This document shows, piece after piece, positions 25,642-34,125 of a DNA stretch of 64,000 nt. The notes under the pieces are model-generated. The model ran no database searches. It saw nothing but the letters and a program-made list of their open reading frames with translations, and had not been told where the DNA came from. Origin of the DNA: Planctomycetota bacterium (GTDB lineage: Bacteria > Planctomycetota > Planctomycetia > Pirellulales > Pirellulaceae); contig JAPLNI010000029.1 of NCBI GenBank assembly GCA_026692865.1, positions 124,001 to 188,000 of the forward strand. Direction: 5' to 3'. Made by a program: the position numbers and the translations under genes. The number at the start of each line of letters is the position of its first letter. Positions within the stretch are counted from its first letter, which is position 1.

Positions 25642-25730
25642 GTAGCCGGATTCGTAAGAATTCGGAAGTCAACAGAAACACTAAGCAAAGTTGGAGTCTT
25701 CAGAAGTCTTACGACTTCTGCTACGAATTC
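25642..25730 (+). repeat. Two-hairpin dispersed repeat, copy B
   Basis: First hairpin GATTC-GTAA-GAATTC (about 25649-25663); second hairpin CAGAAGTC-TTAC-GACTTCTG (25701-25720), followed by CTACGAATTC. The second stem differs from copy A by paired changes that keep pairing (GATGTC/GACATC to GAAGTC/GACTTC), and both loops are preserved. Confidence 0.65.
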
Positions 25731-25872
25731 ATACCCCGGATACTAACTTGACAAAGCACTAGCTCGTGCTTCGTGTTAGGTACGCCAATTACGGGCAAGT
25801 GCCTTACCGGAAAAGGTTGTGAGGGGAAATTCGATTTTATTGTATCCAGCTTACAGAAACTTTAGTTTCCCT

Positions 25873-25922
25873 AACGGGTTGATATGACGGATAGTTGTCC
25901 GTCAGGGGCCTACATTCCCGTT
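25873..25922 (+). promoter_or_regulatory. Nested stem in the leader of DUF1559 copy 3
   Basis: An outer pairing AACGGG (25873-25878) with CCCGTT (25917-25922) encloses an inner hairpin TGACGGA-TAGTTG-TCCGTCA (25885-25904); TTTTG follows directly and the ATG is 20 bases on. It could be a leader regulatory fold or weak attenuator. Evidence is the pairing alone. Confidence 0.4.
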
Positions 25923-25941
25923 TTGTATTTGGAGTTTTTTA

Positions 25942-27258
25942 ATGAAGCGTTCTTTTAAGAGAGGTTTCACGTTAGTGGAACTATTGGTGGTCATTGCGAT
26001 CATCGGAATTTTGGCCGGTTTGCTTTTACCAGCGATTCAGCAAGCTCGAGAGGCTGCTCGACGTATGTCTTGCAGTAGTAATATTCGTCAGTTCGGTATT
26101 GCCTTGTTGAACTACGAGTATTCGTACAAGCTATTGCCTGCATTTGCAGCTGGATTTGGGTTCCAAAACCCTAGATCAGGTACGACCAACGTTGCCAACG
26201 CTGGAAACCAGTACTTTCACGGTAGCTATACCGGATTGATTGGCATGTTGCCCATGATGGAGCAGCAATCGCTGTACAACCAGATCGATTCTGGATTTAC
26301 AGGTAAGGTCGGAGCAAACACCGAGACTTACTTGGCCTACGGTCAAGGTTCTCCTGCATCGCCTTCCCCAGTGCCGAACGGTTGGCGCTATGTTTGGGAT
26401 GCGAACTACGCACCGGTTCGAACTCAAGTTGGTTTCTTCCGTTGCCCTTCTGACCCAGGGAGAATCAATCCTTCCTCGGCCACTTCTAGCGCGCGAACAA
26501 ACTACGTGTTCAACCTTGGTGACGGCATTTGCGGTGTTCAAGACATGAACGTGGATTCGGATACAACGCGGGGGCCGTTCCCTCGAGGTTTCCAACTAAC
26601 GTTAGCTTCGGTTACTGATGGAACTTCCAATACAATCATGTTTGGAGAAGTTTCGACCGTAAACGGTGGAAACGCAGCAGCTACTAGCAACAATGGTTCT
26701 CCGGCTAGAGATCCTCAGATTCAAGGCCGAGCGATTATTGGTATTGGAAATGAAACAGCTGCAGGCTTTACTGGCAGCGGAATCACACAAGCGTCGGTCA
26801 ACGTTTTGGCTTGCAAGCCGACGACTCGCGGTGGAGTCTATCCAACAGCAACGACAGGATCGACTTTGTTTGGATCCACTACCGGTATGACTTGGTTCCG
26901 ATGTGGGCTCGCATGGACTGGTTTTCAAACCATCATCGGACCTAACGGTGCATCGTGTGTAAACGGTAACGGTGCTGCGTCAAATCAAACGGAAGTCGGT
27001 TCCGCAATTCGTACAGCTGGCAGTTACCACTTTGGTGGTGCTCACGTGGTTACCTTTGATAACTCGGTAAAGTTTGTACCCAACGAAATCGACACAACGA
27101 ACACAAGCCCAACTGCTAGCAATGCCGAATACTACGCACCCGGTCGTTCAGGAAGTGGTCAAACACCTAACTGGAACAGTCCTTCTCCATTCGGAGTCTG
27201 GGGTGCGTTGGGAACTCGCGGATCGGCGGATGACGTCGGTGTGATGCCTGGAGCGTAA
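25942..27258 (+). CDS. DUF1559 pilin-like protein, array copy 3
   Basis: A 438-aa paralogue with leader MKRSFKRG identical to copy 1; the first ~80 bases of the two genes are almost identical, including synonymous sites. From DSGFTGKVGANTETYLAYGQ onward it resembles copy 2 (VWDANYAPVRTQVGFFRCPSDPGRINP), with a short insertion GSPASPSPVPNGW. The altered signature HVVTFDNSVKF and the ending SADDVGVMPGA are kept. A Shine-Dalgarno-like TTGGAG precedes the ATG, with a nested stem in the leader. Same predicted export and pseudopilin-like assembly as its neighbours; function unknown. Confidence 0.93.
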   Translation: MKRSFKRGFTLVELLVVIAIIGILAGLLLPAIQQAREAARRMSCSSNIRQFGIALLNYEYSYKLLPAFAAGFGFQNPRSGTTNVANAGNQYFHGSYTGLIGMLPMMEQQSLYNQIDSGFTGKVGANTETYLAYGQGSPASPSPVPNGWRYVWDANYAPVRTQVGFFRCPSDPGRINPSSATSSARTNYVFNLGDGICGVQDMNVDSDTTRGPFPRGFQLTLASVTDGTSNTIMFGEVSTVNGGNAAATSNNGSPARDPQIQGRAIIGIGNETAAGFTGSGITQASVNVLACKPTTRGGVYPTATTGSTLFGSTTGMTWFRCGLAWTGFQTIIGPNGASCVNGNGAASNQTEVGSAIRTAGSYHFGGAHVVTFDNSVKFVPNEIDTTNTSPTASNAEYYAPGRSGSGQTPNWNSPSPFGVWGALGTRGSADDVGVMPGA

Positions 27259-27302
27259 TGTTACCTGGGTTCAGCAGCAGCTGAAATCCATTTAAAACAA
27301 AG

Positions 27303-27335
27303 AAGCTGTCGAGCGAAAGTTCGGCAGCTTTTTTT
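27303..27335 (+). terminator. Rho-independent terminator after DUF1559 copy 3
   Basis: Stem AAGCTGTCGA, loop region GCGAAAG, stem TTCGGCAGCTT (one G-U pair), then a T run. Homologous to the terminator of copy 2. Confidence 0.9.
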
Positions 27336-27462
27336 ATTAGATTCTCATAGCTAAGAGTTCGGCAAATTCAATGTAATGTCTATTGCGAATGGAAATTGTG
27401 GCCATTACCATCGAATGATCCTCTGTGTAGTTTTCTTATCTGTTTTTAGTGTTGGGATGTTT

Positions 27463-28761
27463 ATGAAGCGTTCTTTTAGTAAAGGTTTCACGTTGGTGGA
27501 ACTGTTGGTCGTGATTGCGATCATTGGAATTTTGGCTGGGTTATTGCTTCCTGCGATTCAGCAAGCTCGGGAAGCAGCCCGTCGCATGTCGTGCAGCAGC
27601 AACATTCGTCAGTTCGGTATCGCTCTGTTGAACTACGAGTATTCGTACAAGCTGATACCACCATTTACGGCTGGATTTGGTGCGCCTAATCCACGATCTG
27701 GAACAGGAGCCGTGGTGTGGAACGGGGGGTTCCAGCCCTATCCAAGTTTTACCGGCTTGGTCGGCATGCTTCCAATGATGGAACAGCAAGCTTTGTACAA
27801 CAAGATCGATTCGGGGTTTACGCAGACCGTTCCGGCGAGAGTCTTCTTAGGTTACGGACAGATTTCGGGTGGTACAACGTACGAAACTGCTTGGAGCCCG
27901 AACTACAGTCCTTCACGTACGCAGGTTGGCTTTTTCCGATGCCCTTCGGATCCAGGTCGAATGAATCCGAGTTCGGCTACTTCCATTGCGCGGATAAACT
28001 ACGTGTTTAACATGGGGGATGGTATTGTCGGTGTCGCACAAGGGATCATTGATCAAGACACCACGCGGGGTCCTTTCCCACGACTGGGACAATACACGCT
28101 TTCGTCGGTGACCGACGGAACGTCCAACACGATCATGTTTGGCGAGATCTCGACGATCAGCTCTGGCAGTCCCACTCTCAACGGTGGCATGGGAACAGCG
28201 GCGGTCAATCCACCTATCCAGGGGCGTGCGATTATCGGAATCGGCAACGAGACTGCAGCTGGCTTCGCTGGTAGCGGTGTAACGGTACCATCCGTCAACT
28301 TGTTGCAGTGCAAAGCTACCACGCGAGGTGGCATTTATGTAACTCCAACGACAGGTACCACGATGTTTGGAGCAACCATGGGTTGCGTATGGATGCGTGG
28401 TGCGCTTGGATGGACAGGCTTCCAAACAATTATTGGACCCAATGGCGCGTCTTGTCTGAATCCGGCTGCCTCGACAGCCAATCCGGTCGACTCCAATGCT
28501 GGAATTCGCACGGCTAGCAGCTACCACTTCGGCGGCGCTCACATCGTTACCTTTGATAACGCGGTCAAGTTTGTTCCAAATGAAATCGACACAACCAACA
28601 CCGCCCCTGGGGCCACGGCGGGAGATTACTATGCTCCCGGTAGATCCGCGAACCCAGTTGGTCAGACTCCAAACTGGAACAGCCCATCGCCATTCGGTGT
28701 CTGGGGGGCTCTTGGTACTCGAGGATCAGCCGACGATGTTGGCGTCATGCCCGGCGCATAA
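27463..28761 (+). CDS. DUF1559 pilin-like protein, array copy 4
   Basis: A 432-aa paralogue. The ATG at 27463 (MKRSFSKG) matches the other copies exactly; the open frame upstream to 27376 would add 29 residues in front of the prepilin leader and is rejected. The 5' DNA matches copy 2, but DSGFTQTVPARVFLGYGQI matches copy 1, and ETAAGFAGSGVTVPSVNLLQCK matches copies 2 and 3. It is the most diverged in RLGQYTLSSVTDGTSN (others RGFQLTLASV) and MFGEISTISSGS. The H-x9-DN motif (HIVTFDNAVKF) and the SADDVGVMPGA end are kept. The upstream Shine-Dalgarno is weak (TTGGGATG). Confidence 0.93.
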   Translation: MKRSFSKGFTLVELLVVIAIIGILAGLLLPAIQQAREAARRMSCSSNIRQFGIALLNYEYSYKLIPPFTAGFGAPNPRSGTGAVVWNGGFQPYPSFTGLVGMLPMMEQQALYNKIDSGFTQTVPARVFLGYGQISGGTTYETAWSPNYSPSRTQVGFFRCPSDPGRMNPSSATSIARINYVFNMGDGIVGVAQGIIDQDTTRGPFPRLGQYTLSSVTDGTSNTIMFGEISTISSGSPTLNGGMGTAAVNPPIQGRAIIGIGNETAAGFAGSGVTVPSVNLLQCKATTRGGIYVTPTTGTTMFGATMGCVWMRGALGWTGFQTIIGPNGASCLNPAASTANPVDSNAGIRTASSYHFGGAHIVTFDNAVKFVPNEIDTTNTAPGATAGDYYAPGRSANPVGQTPNWNSPSPFGVWGALGTRGSADDVGVMPGA

Positions 28762-28802
28762 TTTTCGTGCGGCTTATTAACGTCGAATTGTAAAAGCAAA
28801 TG

Positions 28803-28834
28803 AAGCCGTCGAGCGAGAGTTCGGCGGCTTTTTT
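28803..28834 (+). terminator. Rho-independent terminator after DUF1559 copy 4
   Basis: Stem AAGCCGTCGA, loop region GCGAGAG, stem TTCGGCGGCTT, then TTTT. Homologous to the terminators after copies 2 and 3. Confidence 0.88.
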
Positions 28835-29064
28835 CCTTCTGCCGCAGCGGCATTTTACGGCCCAACTCCTAATTGTGCTGTGCGTTGGGCGCTCGTTTTG
28901 AAGTGGCGCTTTTGCATTAAGGGCAACGCCCTGTTCGTTTGCCCAGCCTGCCCAACGGGCTCGGAATGGGCAAAACGCAGTGACCTGAGGGCTGAAGAGG
29001 TTTGGTTGGCTGCGTCATGGTAGGAGCACGCTAAACCTTTGAGGTCTTCGGCCCTGAACTTGGT
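28835..29064. other. Intergenic region, no gene seen
   Basis: Between the array and the convergent esterase gene. It contains a loose inverted repeat, AGGGCTGAAGAGGTTT (about 28988-29003) against AAACCTTTGAGGTCTTCGGCCCT (about 29033-29055), which ends ten bases before the esterase stop codon and may help end transcription from either side. Confidence 0.45.
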
Positions 29065-29949
29065 TCAATTGCTTAGGCAACTGTTGAGGAACTCGCTGAG
29101 GGCGATGGTGTTGGGGTCCTCGAGTAGTCCTAGGTCGTCGTTGATTTTGGTGTGGTTGGTTTGCTTCCCTCCTACTAGTGTGGTTGTTACCTGAGCCTCT
29201 TTTAGAACCGCTCCTAGACGCTGGGCTTGGGCGTTTGTGTCGGGATGGTCTTGTACATAAAGAATCATAAATGGCGGAATGCCCTTGCCTTTAGCTATGT
29301 GCGTAACGGCGGAGAAGTCGATGTGCTTTTCTGGGCTGTTACCAAACTTCTCTCGATGACCGAAGGTCTGTTGCGGTAGCTTGTGGACGGTCCGACGGGT
29401 TTCGGCGGTCGTGATGATTGCGGGAATGTCGTAAGTGTCGCCGTCGACAGGAACACACCCTCGCAGCATTGCAAAAGGTAGTCCCTGGGCCTTGAGGTAA
29501 CGATCGTCGGTGCAGACAAGGGCTGCTAACTGTGCCCCTGCGGAATGTCCCATCACAAAAACACGGTTGGGATCTCCGCCGTGGTCGCGAATGTTTCTGT
29601 GGACCCATCCAAGCGATTGGGCAACGTCTGTAATGATTACCTCCATCGTAACGTTTGGCAGTAGCCGATAGTTTGTAGAGACAAATACAAATCCTTTGTC
29701 TACGAACCATTGCGGCTTATGCTTCACGGAAGACTTGTCACCCGCTTGCCAGCCACCGCCATGAATCCAAAAGACCACCGGCAAGTTCTTCGCATCCGCT
29801 GGAGCGTAGATGTCCAGCATGTGTCGATCGCTGGTTGGCTCGCCATACGAAACATCCTTGGTTATCTGTTGAGCCTCCCCAACGGAAACGCTTAAACAAC
29901 TTGCCACAATGCCTAGTAAAACGTGTCTCATCCGGCCTGTTATTTCCAT
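29065..29949 (-). CDS. Secreted alpha/beta hydrolase (HGGGW esterase, BD-FAE-like)
   Basis: A 294-aa exported esterase. The oxyanion motif HGGGW (in [17 protein letters not shown]), the nucleophile elbow [10 protein letters not shown], and [13 protein letters not shown] put it in the hormone-sensitive-lipase/BD-FAE group, which often removes acyl groups from polysaccharides; the substrate is unknown. A signal peptide follows a second Met seven residues in ([20 protein letters not shown]), so 29931 is an alternative start. A likely acid is the Asp in LYVDQ-like [12 protein letters not shown], and the catalytic His lies in [10 protein letters not shown] near the end. Divergent from the amidohydrolase gene, with 115 bases between the starts. 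Confidence 0.87.
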   Translation of the reverse strand: MEITGRMRHVLLGIVASCLSVSVGEAQQITKDVSYGEPTSDRHMLDIYAPADAKNLPVVFWIHGGGWQAGDKSSVKHKPQWFVDKGFVFVSTNYRLLPNVTMEVIITDVAQSLGWVHRNIRDHGGDPNRVFVMGHSAGAQLAALVCTDDRYLKAQGLPFAMLRGCVPVDGDTYDIPAIITTAETRRTVHKLPQQTFGHREKFGNSPEKHIDFSAVTHIAKGKGIPPFMILYVQDHPDTNAQAQRLGAVLKEAQVTTTLVGGKQTNHTKINDDLGLLEDPNTIALSEFLNSCLSN

Positions 29950-30064
29950 TTTTGAATCCTTTAATCAGCTTTCACAACGCAGCACTCAATACAACAACTC
30001 TTCCCCGCCATCGCGTTAGAATACGTTAGTGCATCCCAAATCTCAACCGACGCGCAAAATTGCA

Positions 30065-31177
30065 ATGTTATCGAACTCTCTCCGAGCCCTCATTCTTCCA
30101 TACCTTTGCATTGAAATTCTGCTTTCGGTTTTGGCAACAAGCACGCTCGCCCAGTCACAACACTTTTCGATGGAAGATTACTATCGTATCGAAAAGATTG
30201 ATGTGCATGCTCATATCTACTCCGACACGCTCGACTTTGTTTCGCTTGCCAAGCGTGATCGATTTCGGTTCGTGAATATGGCGGTTTGGTCTGATCCTAG
30301 CCCCCAAGAAAACCTAGAAAAGCATCGGACAGTCTTCCTCCAATTCAATGCAGATCGCGATCGCACCGCACCGGTCGTGGCCTTCCCGCTCGAGAACTGG
30401 GATCAACCTGATTGGAGCCAGCAGACGATTCATTACCTAGACAATTCATTCAAGCAGGGGGCAGTGGGTGTCAAGGTTTGGAAGAATATCGGTATGGAGT
30501 TCCGCGATAAAGATGGCAAGTTAATCATGATCGACGATCCCAAGTTTGATTTAGTGTTTGCGTTTATGAAAGCTCAACACAAAGTCCTCCTTGGGCATCT
30601 TGGCGAGCCGAAGAACTGTTGGCTCCCTATCAACGAGATGACAACAACGAATGATCGAAGCTACTTTCAAGAGAACCCCAAGTACCATATGGCTCTCCAT
30701 CCTGAGATGCCCAGTTACGAGCAACAGATTGCAGCTCGCGATCGCATGCTAGTCAAGAACCCGGACTTAGTGTTCGTTGCGTGTCATCTTGCAAGCCTGG
30801 AATGGAACGTCGATGAGATCGCAAGCTTCTTGGACCGATTCCCCAAAGCCATGGTCGAGGTCGCTGCTCGCACGGGACAACTGCAGTTTCAAAGCCATCG
30901 AGATCGGCAACGGGTTGTCAACTTTATGGTGAGGCACCAAGATCGAATCTTGTACGGGACTGACACGGGTGTCGATCGGAACAGTAACTCGGTTCGTTTC
31001 TATCAACAAACGCATGACAAATGGTTGCGAGATTGGAAGTACTTCAATACCGATCAGATTCTATCGGTTCCCGAGTTGGATTATGCGATTCAAGGACTTG
31101 CATTGCCAAAGGAAGTCGTCGAAAAAATCTATAGAATCAACGCGATGAAAACGTTTCCCGGTAGCTGGGGTCAGTAA
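30065..31177 (+). CDS. Secreted amidohydrolase-family metal-dependent hydrolase
   Basis: A 370-aa TIM-barrel hydrolase of the amidohydrolase_2 type. The ATG at 30065 begins a signal peptide (MLSNSLRALILPYLCIEILL...STLAQ); a GTG at 30029 would add 12 residues ahead of it. The metal-binding pair is in KIDVHAHIYSD (His-x-His), further ligands in VLLGHLGEP and FVACHLASLEWN, and the final Asp in ILYGTDTGVDRN. This set is typical of the superfamily that includes decarboxylases and lactonases, and the exact reaction cannot be deduced. The export signal and the neighbouring esterase suggest action on external substrates. Confidence 0.85.
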   Translation: MLSNSLRALILPYLCIEILLSVLATSTLAQSQHFSMEDYYRIEKIDVHAHIYSDTLDFVSLAKRDRFRFVNMAVWSDPSPQENLEKHRTVFLQFNADRDRTAPVVAFPLENWDQPDWSQQTIHYLDNSFKQGAVGVKVWKNIGMEFRDKDGKLIMIDDPKFDLVFAFMKAQHKVLLGHLGEPKNCWLPINEMTTTNDRSYFQENPKYHMALHPEMPSYEQQIAARDRMLVKNPDLVFVACHLASLEWNVDEIASFLDRFPKAMVEVAARTGQLQFQSHRDRQRVVNFMVRHQDRILYGTDTGVDRNSNSVRFYQQTHDKWLRDWKYFNTDQILSVPELDYAIQGLALPKEVVEKIYRINAMKTFPGSWGQ

Positions 31178-31390
31178 TGTGGAGCCGACTATGAAGTTGG
31201 AAGCCTGCTGAGTAAGTCTACTGGGAATCCTACTGAGGAAGCTGACCGAAGGATGAAAACCATCGCCCGTACGGCTTATTCGGGCTATACTTGACTGTAA
31301 TACCCCCCCCCGCGCTTTGCGAGGACTCGCAGTTGCACTTGTTGCCAAATCGCGTTTCCTTGTTTGCCGCGTTCCTCACACGGTTATCAG

Positions 31391-34006
31391 ATGTCCGATC
31401 GAAATCCGCAAAATTCTTCTGATATAGCAGCGCCGTCCAGGCTCGTTGTTTGGCTCGTGAAGATTCCGTTTTTGTTGGGATTTGGGCTAACGATTCTGAT
31501 CCCTTCCACAATCGGTACCTCAGCCCATGGTGCAGACGATCCGTTGGATTTTAATCGTGATATTCGTCCGATTCTTTCGGAAAATTGCTTTTATTGCCAC
31601 GGACAGGATGCGAACAAACGGCATGCTGACTTGCGATTAGATGATCAATCGGCCGCTATCGAATCGGGTGCGGTCGTGCCTCACGACTCTGAGAAAAGCG
31701 AGATCATGGTTCGAGTTCATTCGGACGATCCAGAGACGCTGATGCCTCCGCCGGACTCGAATCGTCGGCTGACCGATCAACAAAAAGCGATTCTCAAGCG
31801 TTGGATCAACGAGGGTGCGAGGTATTCACCGCACTGGGCATTTGTGAATCCGACTCGTCCGGAACTTCCAACCGTCTCGCAATCGGAATGGGTGCGAAAT
31901 CCAATCGATCAATTCGTTTTGGAAAAACTTGATTCGTTAGGTCTGAAGCCTTCTCCGGAAGCAGAACGATCGACGTTGATCAAAAGGTTGTACGCCGATT
32001 TGCTGGGATTACCACCTTCGATTGAGGAAGTGCGTGCGTTTATCGACGATCCGGCCCCAGACGCTTACGAACGACTTGTAGATAATCTCCTCAGCAACAA
32101 ACACTATGGCGAGCGAATGGCGCTGCCGTGGCTCGATGCCGCTCGGTACGCCGACAGCAATGGCTTTCAACAAGATGGTGACACATGGCAATGGATCTGG
32201 CGTGATTGGGTTGTCAAAGCCATGAACGACGACATGCCATTCGACGATTTTACGACTTGGCAACTGGCTGGTGATTTACTTCCTAATGCGACTGTTGAGC
32301 AAAAGATCGCCACCGGATTCAACCGAAATCATCTTCAAAACGGCGAGGGTGGAGCAATTGCCGAGGAGCAGCGGTTCGTTACCTTGTTCGATCGTGTTGA
32401 TACGACTGCAACGACTTGGTTGGGGCTGACTATTGCGTGTGCCCAGTGTCACGACCATAAATACGACCCAATCACGCAACGCGATTACTATAGTTTGATG
32501 GACGCTTTCAATCGCGTTCCAGAGACAGGGACGCCCGCTCGATTGTCTCCACGCATTCGACTTGGCAAGCCCTATCTAGAACTGCCAACGGAAGAGAATC
32601 TTGCAAAGATTGCCAAACTCGATGAAGGCGTTCGAGTCGTCGAAGCAGAAGCTAAGCCAACTCAAGAAGCGATTTTTGCTGGTTGGAAAATTGGACTGCT
32701 CTCCGACGGAAATGGAGCCGATGGGCAAGAGCTACCAGAATCTGTGAAGAAGTTGCTAAACAAACCGGAAGCAGATCGAACCGACGAGGAAAAGAAGAAG
32801 CTTGACGACGAATTGCGAACGCATTTTTTCAACAAGGTGCAAACGACGCTGGGTAGCAAGTTTCCTGTCTTAGCCAATCTCGAAAAGCTGACCAAGGATC
32901 GATCGAGCTACAAAGGCGATCAGATTCCACGACCGATGATCATGAGCGACGACCAACCTCGAGCGACACATATACTCGATCGCGGGGAGTATCTGAAGCC
33001 AACCGATAAAGTTGCTTTTGAGACACCGTCGTTTCTGCCACCAATGTCCGACGACGCGCCGCGAAATCGACTTGGGCTTGCGCAGTGGCTTGTCTCTCAA
33101 GACAATCCGCTTACGGCTCGAGTCCAAGTTAACAAAATGTGGCAGCATTTTTTTGGAATTGGAATCATCAAGACCGCAGAGGACTTTGGAGTGCAAAGCG
33201 AGTATCCTCTTCACGGAAAACTGTTGGACTGGTTAGCGTCTGAGTTTCGCGAGTCGGGTTGGAAAATGAAGGCCATGAACCGGCTGATTGTTACCAGCAG
33301 CACCTATCGACAAAGTAGTCGACTATCCCCAGAACTCCTGACACGCGATCCAGAGAATCGGCTCTATGCTCGAGCAAGTAGATTCCGAATGCCGTCAATG
33401 ATCCTGAGGGACTGGGCTCTCTCGGTAGCTTCGATCATTCAAGATTCCATTGGCGGAGCACCGGTTTATCCCTATCAGCCCGACGACGTATGGGAAGCAC
33501 TTGCAATCACCAAAGAACGAGACTTCACCTATCCGATATCCAGTGGAAGTGATCTCTATCGACGCAGTCTCTATACATTCTGGCGAAGAACAGTAAGCCC
33601 CGCCAACATGTTCGACACTGCAAACCGGCAAACATGTCGCGTGCGGCAAGGAAACACCAGCACTCCACTTCACGCACTAACAACACTCAACGATCCAACG
33701 TGGGTTGAAGCAGCTCGCGTTCTAGCAGAAAAGTTAATGCAGTCTCAGAACCAGGACGACGATCGAATGCGACTTGCATTCGCAAAGGTGACTTGTCGCG
33801 AAGCAAGCGATAAAGAAGTCAGGCAGCTACAAAGAATATTCGACTATCAGCTTGGTTATTATCAGGGAAGTGTCGAACAGGCGAAACGATTACTTGCAAC
33901 CGGAAGCTCACCACGTGATGAGTCAATTGATGCTGCAAAGCACGCAGCGATGACCATCGTTTGTTTAGCGATACTCAATCTAGATGAAGCAATGACTCGC
34001 GAGTAA
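31391..34006 (+). CDS. PSCyt1/DUF1549/DUF1553 protein
   Basis: An 871-aa paralogue of the gene at 7405. From the ATG at 31391 (a TTG at 31364 would add nine residues) a membrane/leader segment (LVVWLVKIPFLLGFGLTILI) is followed by PSCyt1 with heme motif CFYCH (66-70), DUF1549 (EWVRNPIDQFVLEKLDSLGLKPSPEA) with CAQCH (350-354), and DUF1553 (RNRLGLAQWLVSQDNPLTARVQVNKMWQHFFG). A charged helical insertion (PEADRTDEEKKKLDDELR) separates the last two. No LamG-like domain, unlike its relative. It is followed by a DUF1501 gene 119 bases on, with half an inverted-repeat element between them. Probably located in the periplasm or outer envelope; reaction unknown. Confidence 0.92.
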   Translation: MSDRNPQNSSDIAAPSRLVVWLVKIPFLLGFGLTILIPSTIGTSAHGADDPLDFNRDIRPILSENCFYCHGQDANKRHADLRLDDQSAAIESGAVVPHDSEKSEIMVRVHSDDPETLMPPPDSNRRLTDQQKAILKRWINEGARYSPHWAFVNPTRPELPTVSQSEWVRNPIDQFVLEKLDSLGLKPSPEAERSTLIKRLYADLLGLPPSIEEVRAFIDDPAPDAYERLVDNLLSNKHYGERMALPWLDAARYADSNGFQQDGDTWQWIWRDWVVKAMNDDMPFDDFTTWQLAGDLLPNATVEQKIATGFNRNHLQNGEGGAIAEEQRFVTLFDRVDTTATTWLGLTIACAQCHDHKYDPITQRDYYSLMDAFNRVPETGTPARLSPRIRLGKPYLELPTEENLAKIAKLDEGVRVVEAEAKPTQEAIFAGWKIGLLSDGNGADGQELPESVKKLLNKPEADRTDEEKKKLDDELRTHFFNKVQTTLGSKFPVLANLEKLTKDRSSYKGDQIPRPMIMSDDQPRATHILDRGEYLKPTDKVAFETPSFLPPMSDDAPRNRLGLAQWLVSQDNPLTARVQVNKMWQHFFGIGIIKTAEDFGVQSEYPLHGKLLDWLASEFRESGWKMKAMNRLIVTSSTYRQSSRLSPELLTRDPENRLYARASRFRMPSMILRDWALSVASIIQDSIGGAPVYPYQPDDVWEALAITKERDFTYPISSGSDLYRRSLYTFWRRTVSPANMFDTANRQTCRVRQGNTSTPLHALTTLNDPTWVEAARVLAEKLMQSQNQDDDRMRLAFAKVTCREASDKEVRQLQRIFDYQLGYYQGSVEQAKRLLATGSSPRDESIDAAKHAAMTIVCLAILNLDEAMTRE

Positions 34007-34030
34007 CATCCGAGTTTGGCCTAATGAAAA

Positions 34031-34080
34031 CTGAGCCGATGGCGCTAGCCACAGGTGCCGCCCGGCGATGGACGGATGGT
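34031..34080 (+). repeat. GAGCCGATGG element E6, left half only
   Basis: CTGAGCCGATGGCGCTAGCC followed by 'cccggcgatgga', the start of a type B interior, and then no right arm. It lies 24 bases after the PSCyt1 stop and before the DUF1501 start, the same operon position as E3. Confidence 0.7.
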
Positions 34081-34125
34081 TTGACAAGACGATAAAGCGA
34101 AGAAACAAAAAGAACCAAACAAAAA

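Larger units (their letters stand above)
25341..25941. other. 601-base intergenic region between DUF1559 copies 2 and 3
   Basis: Contains the copy 2 terminator, small hairpins GTGCCGAAGGCAC (about 25491-25503) and CCGGGGAC-TTTC-GTCCCCGG (25518-25537), the two-hairpin repeat copy B, and the structured leader of copy 3. No gene is supported. Confidence 0.6.
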
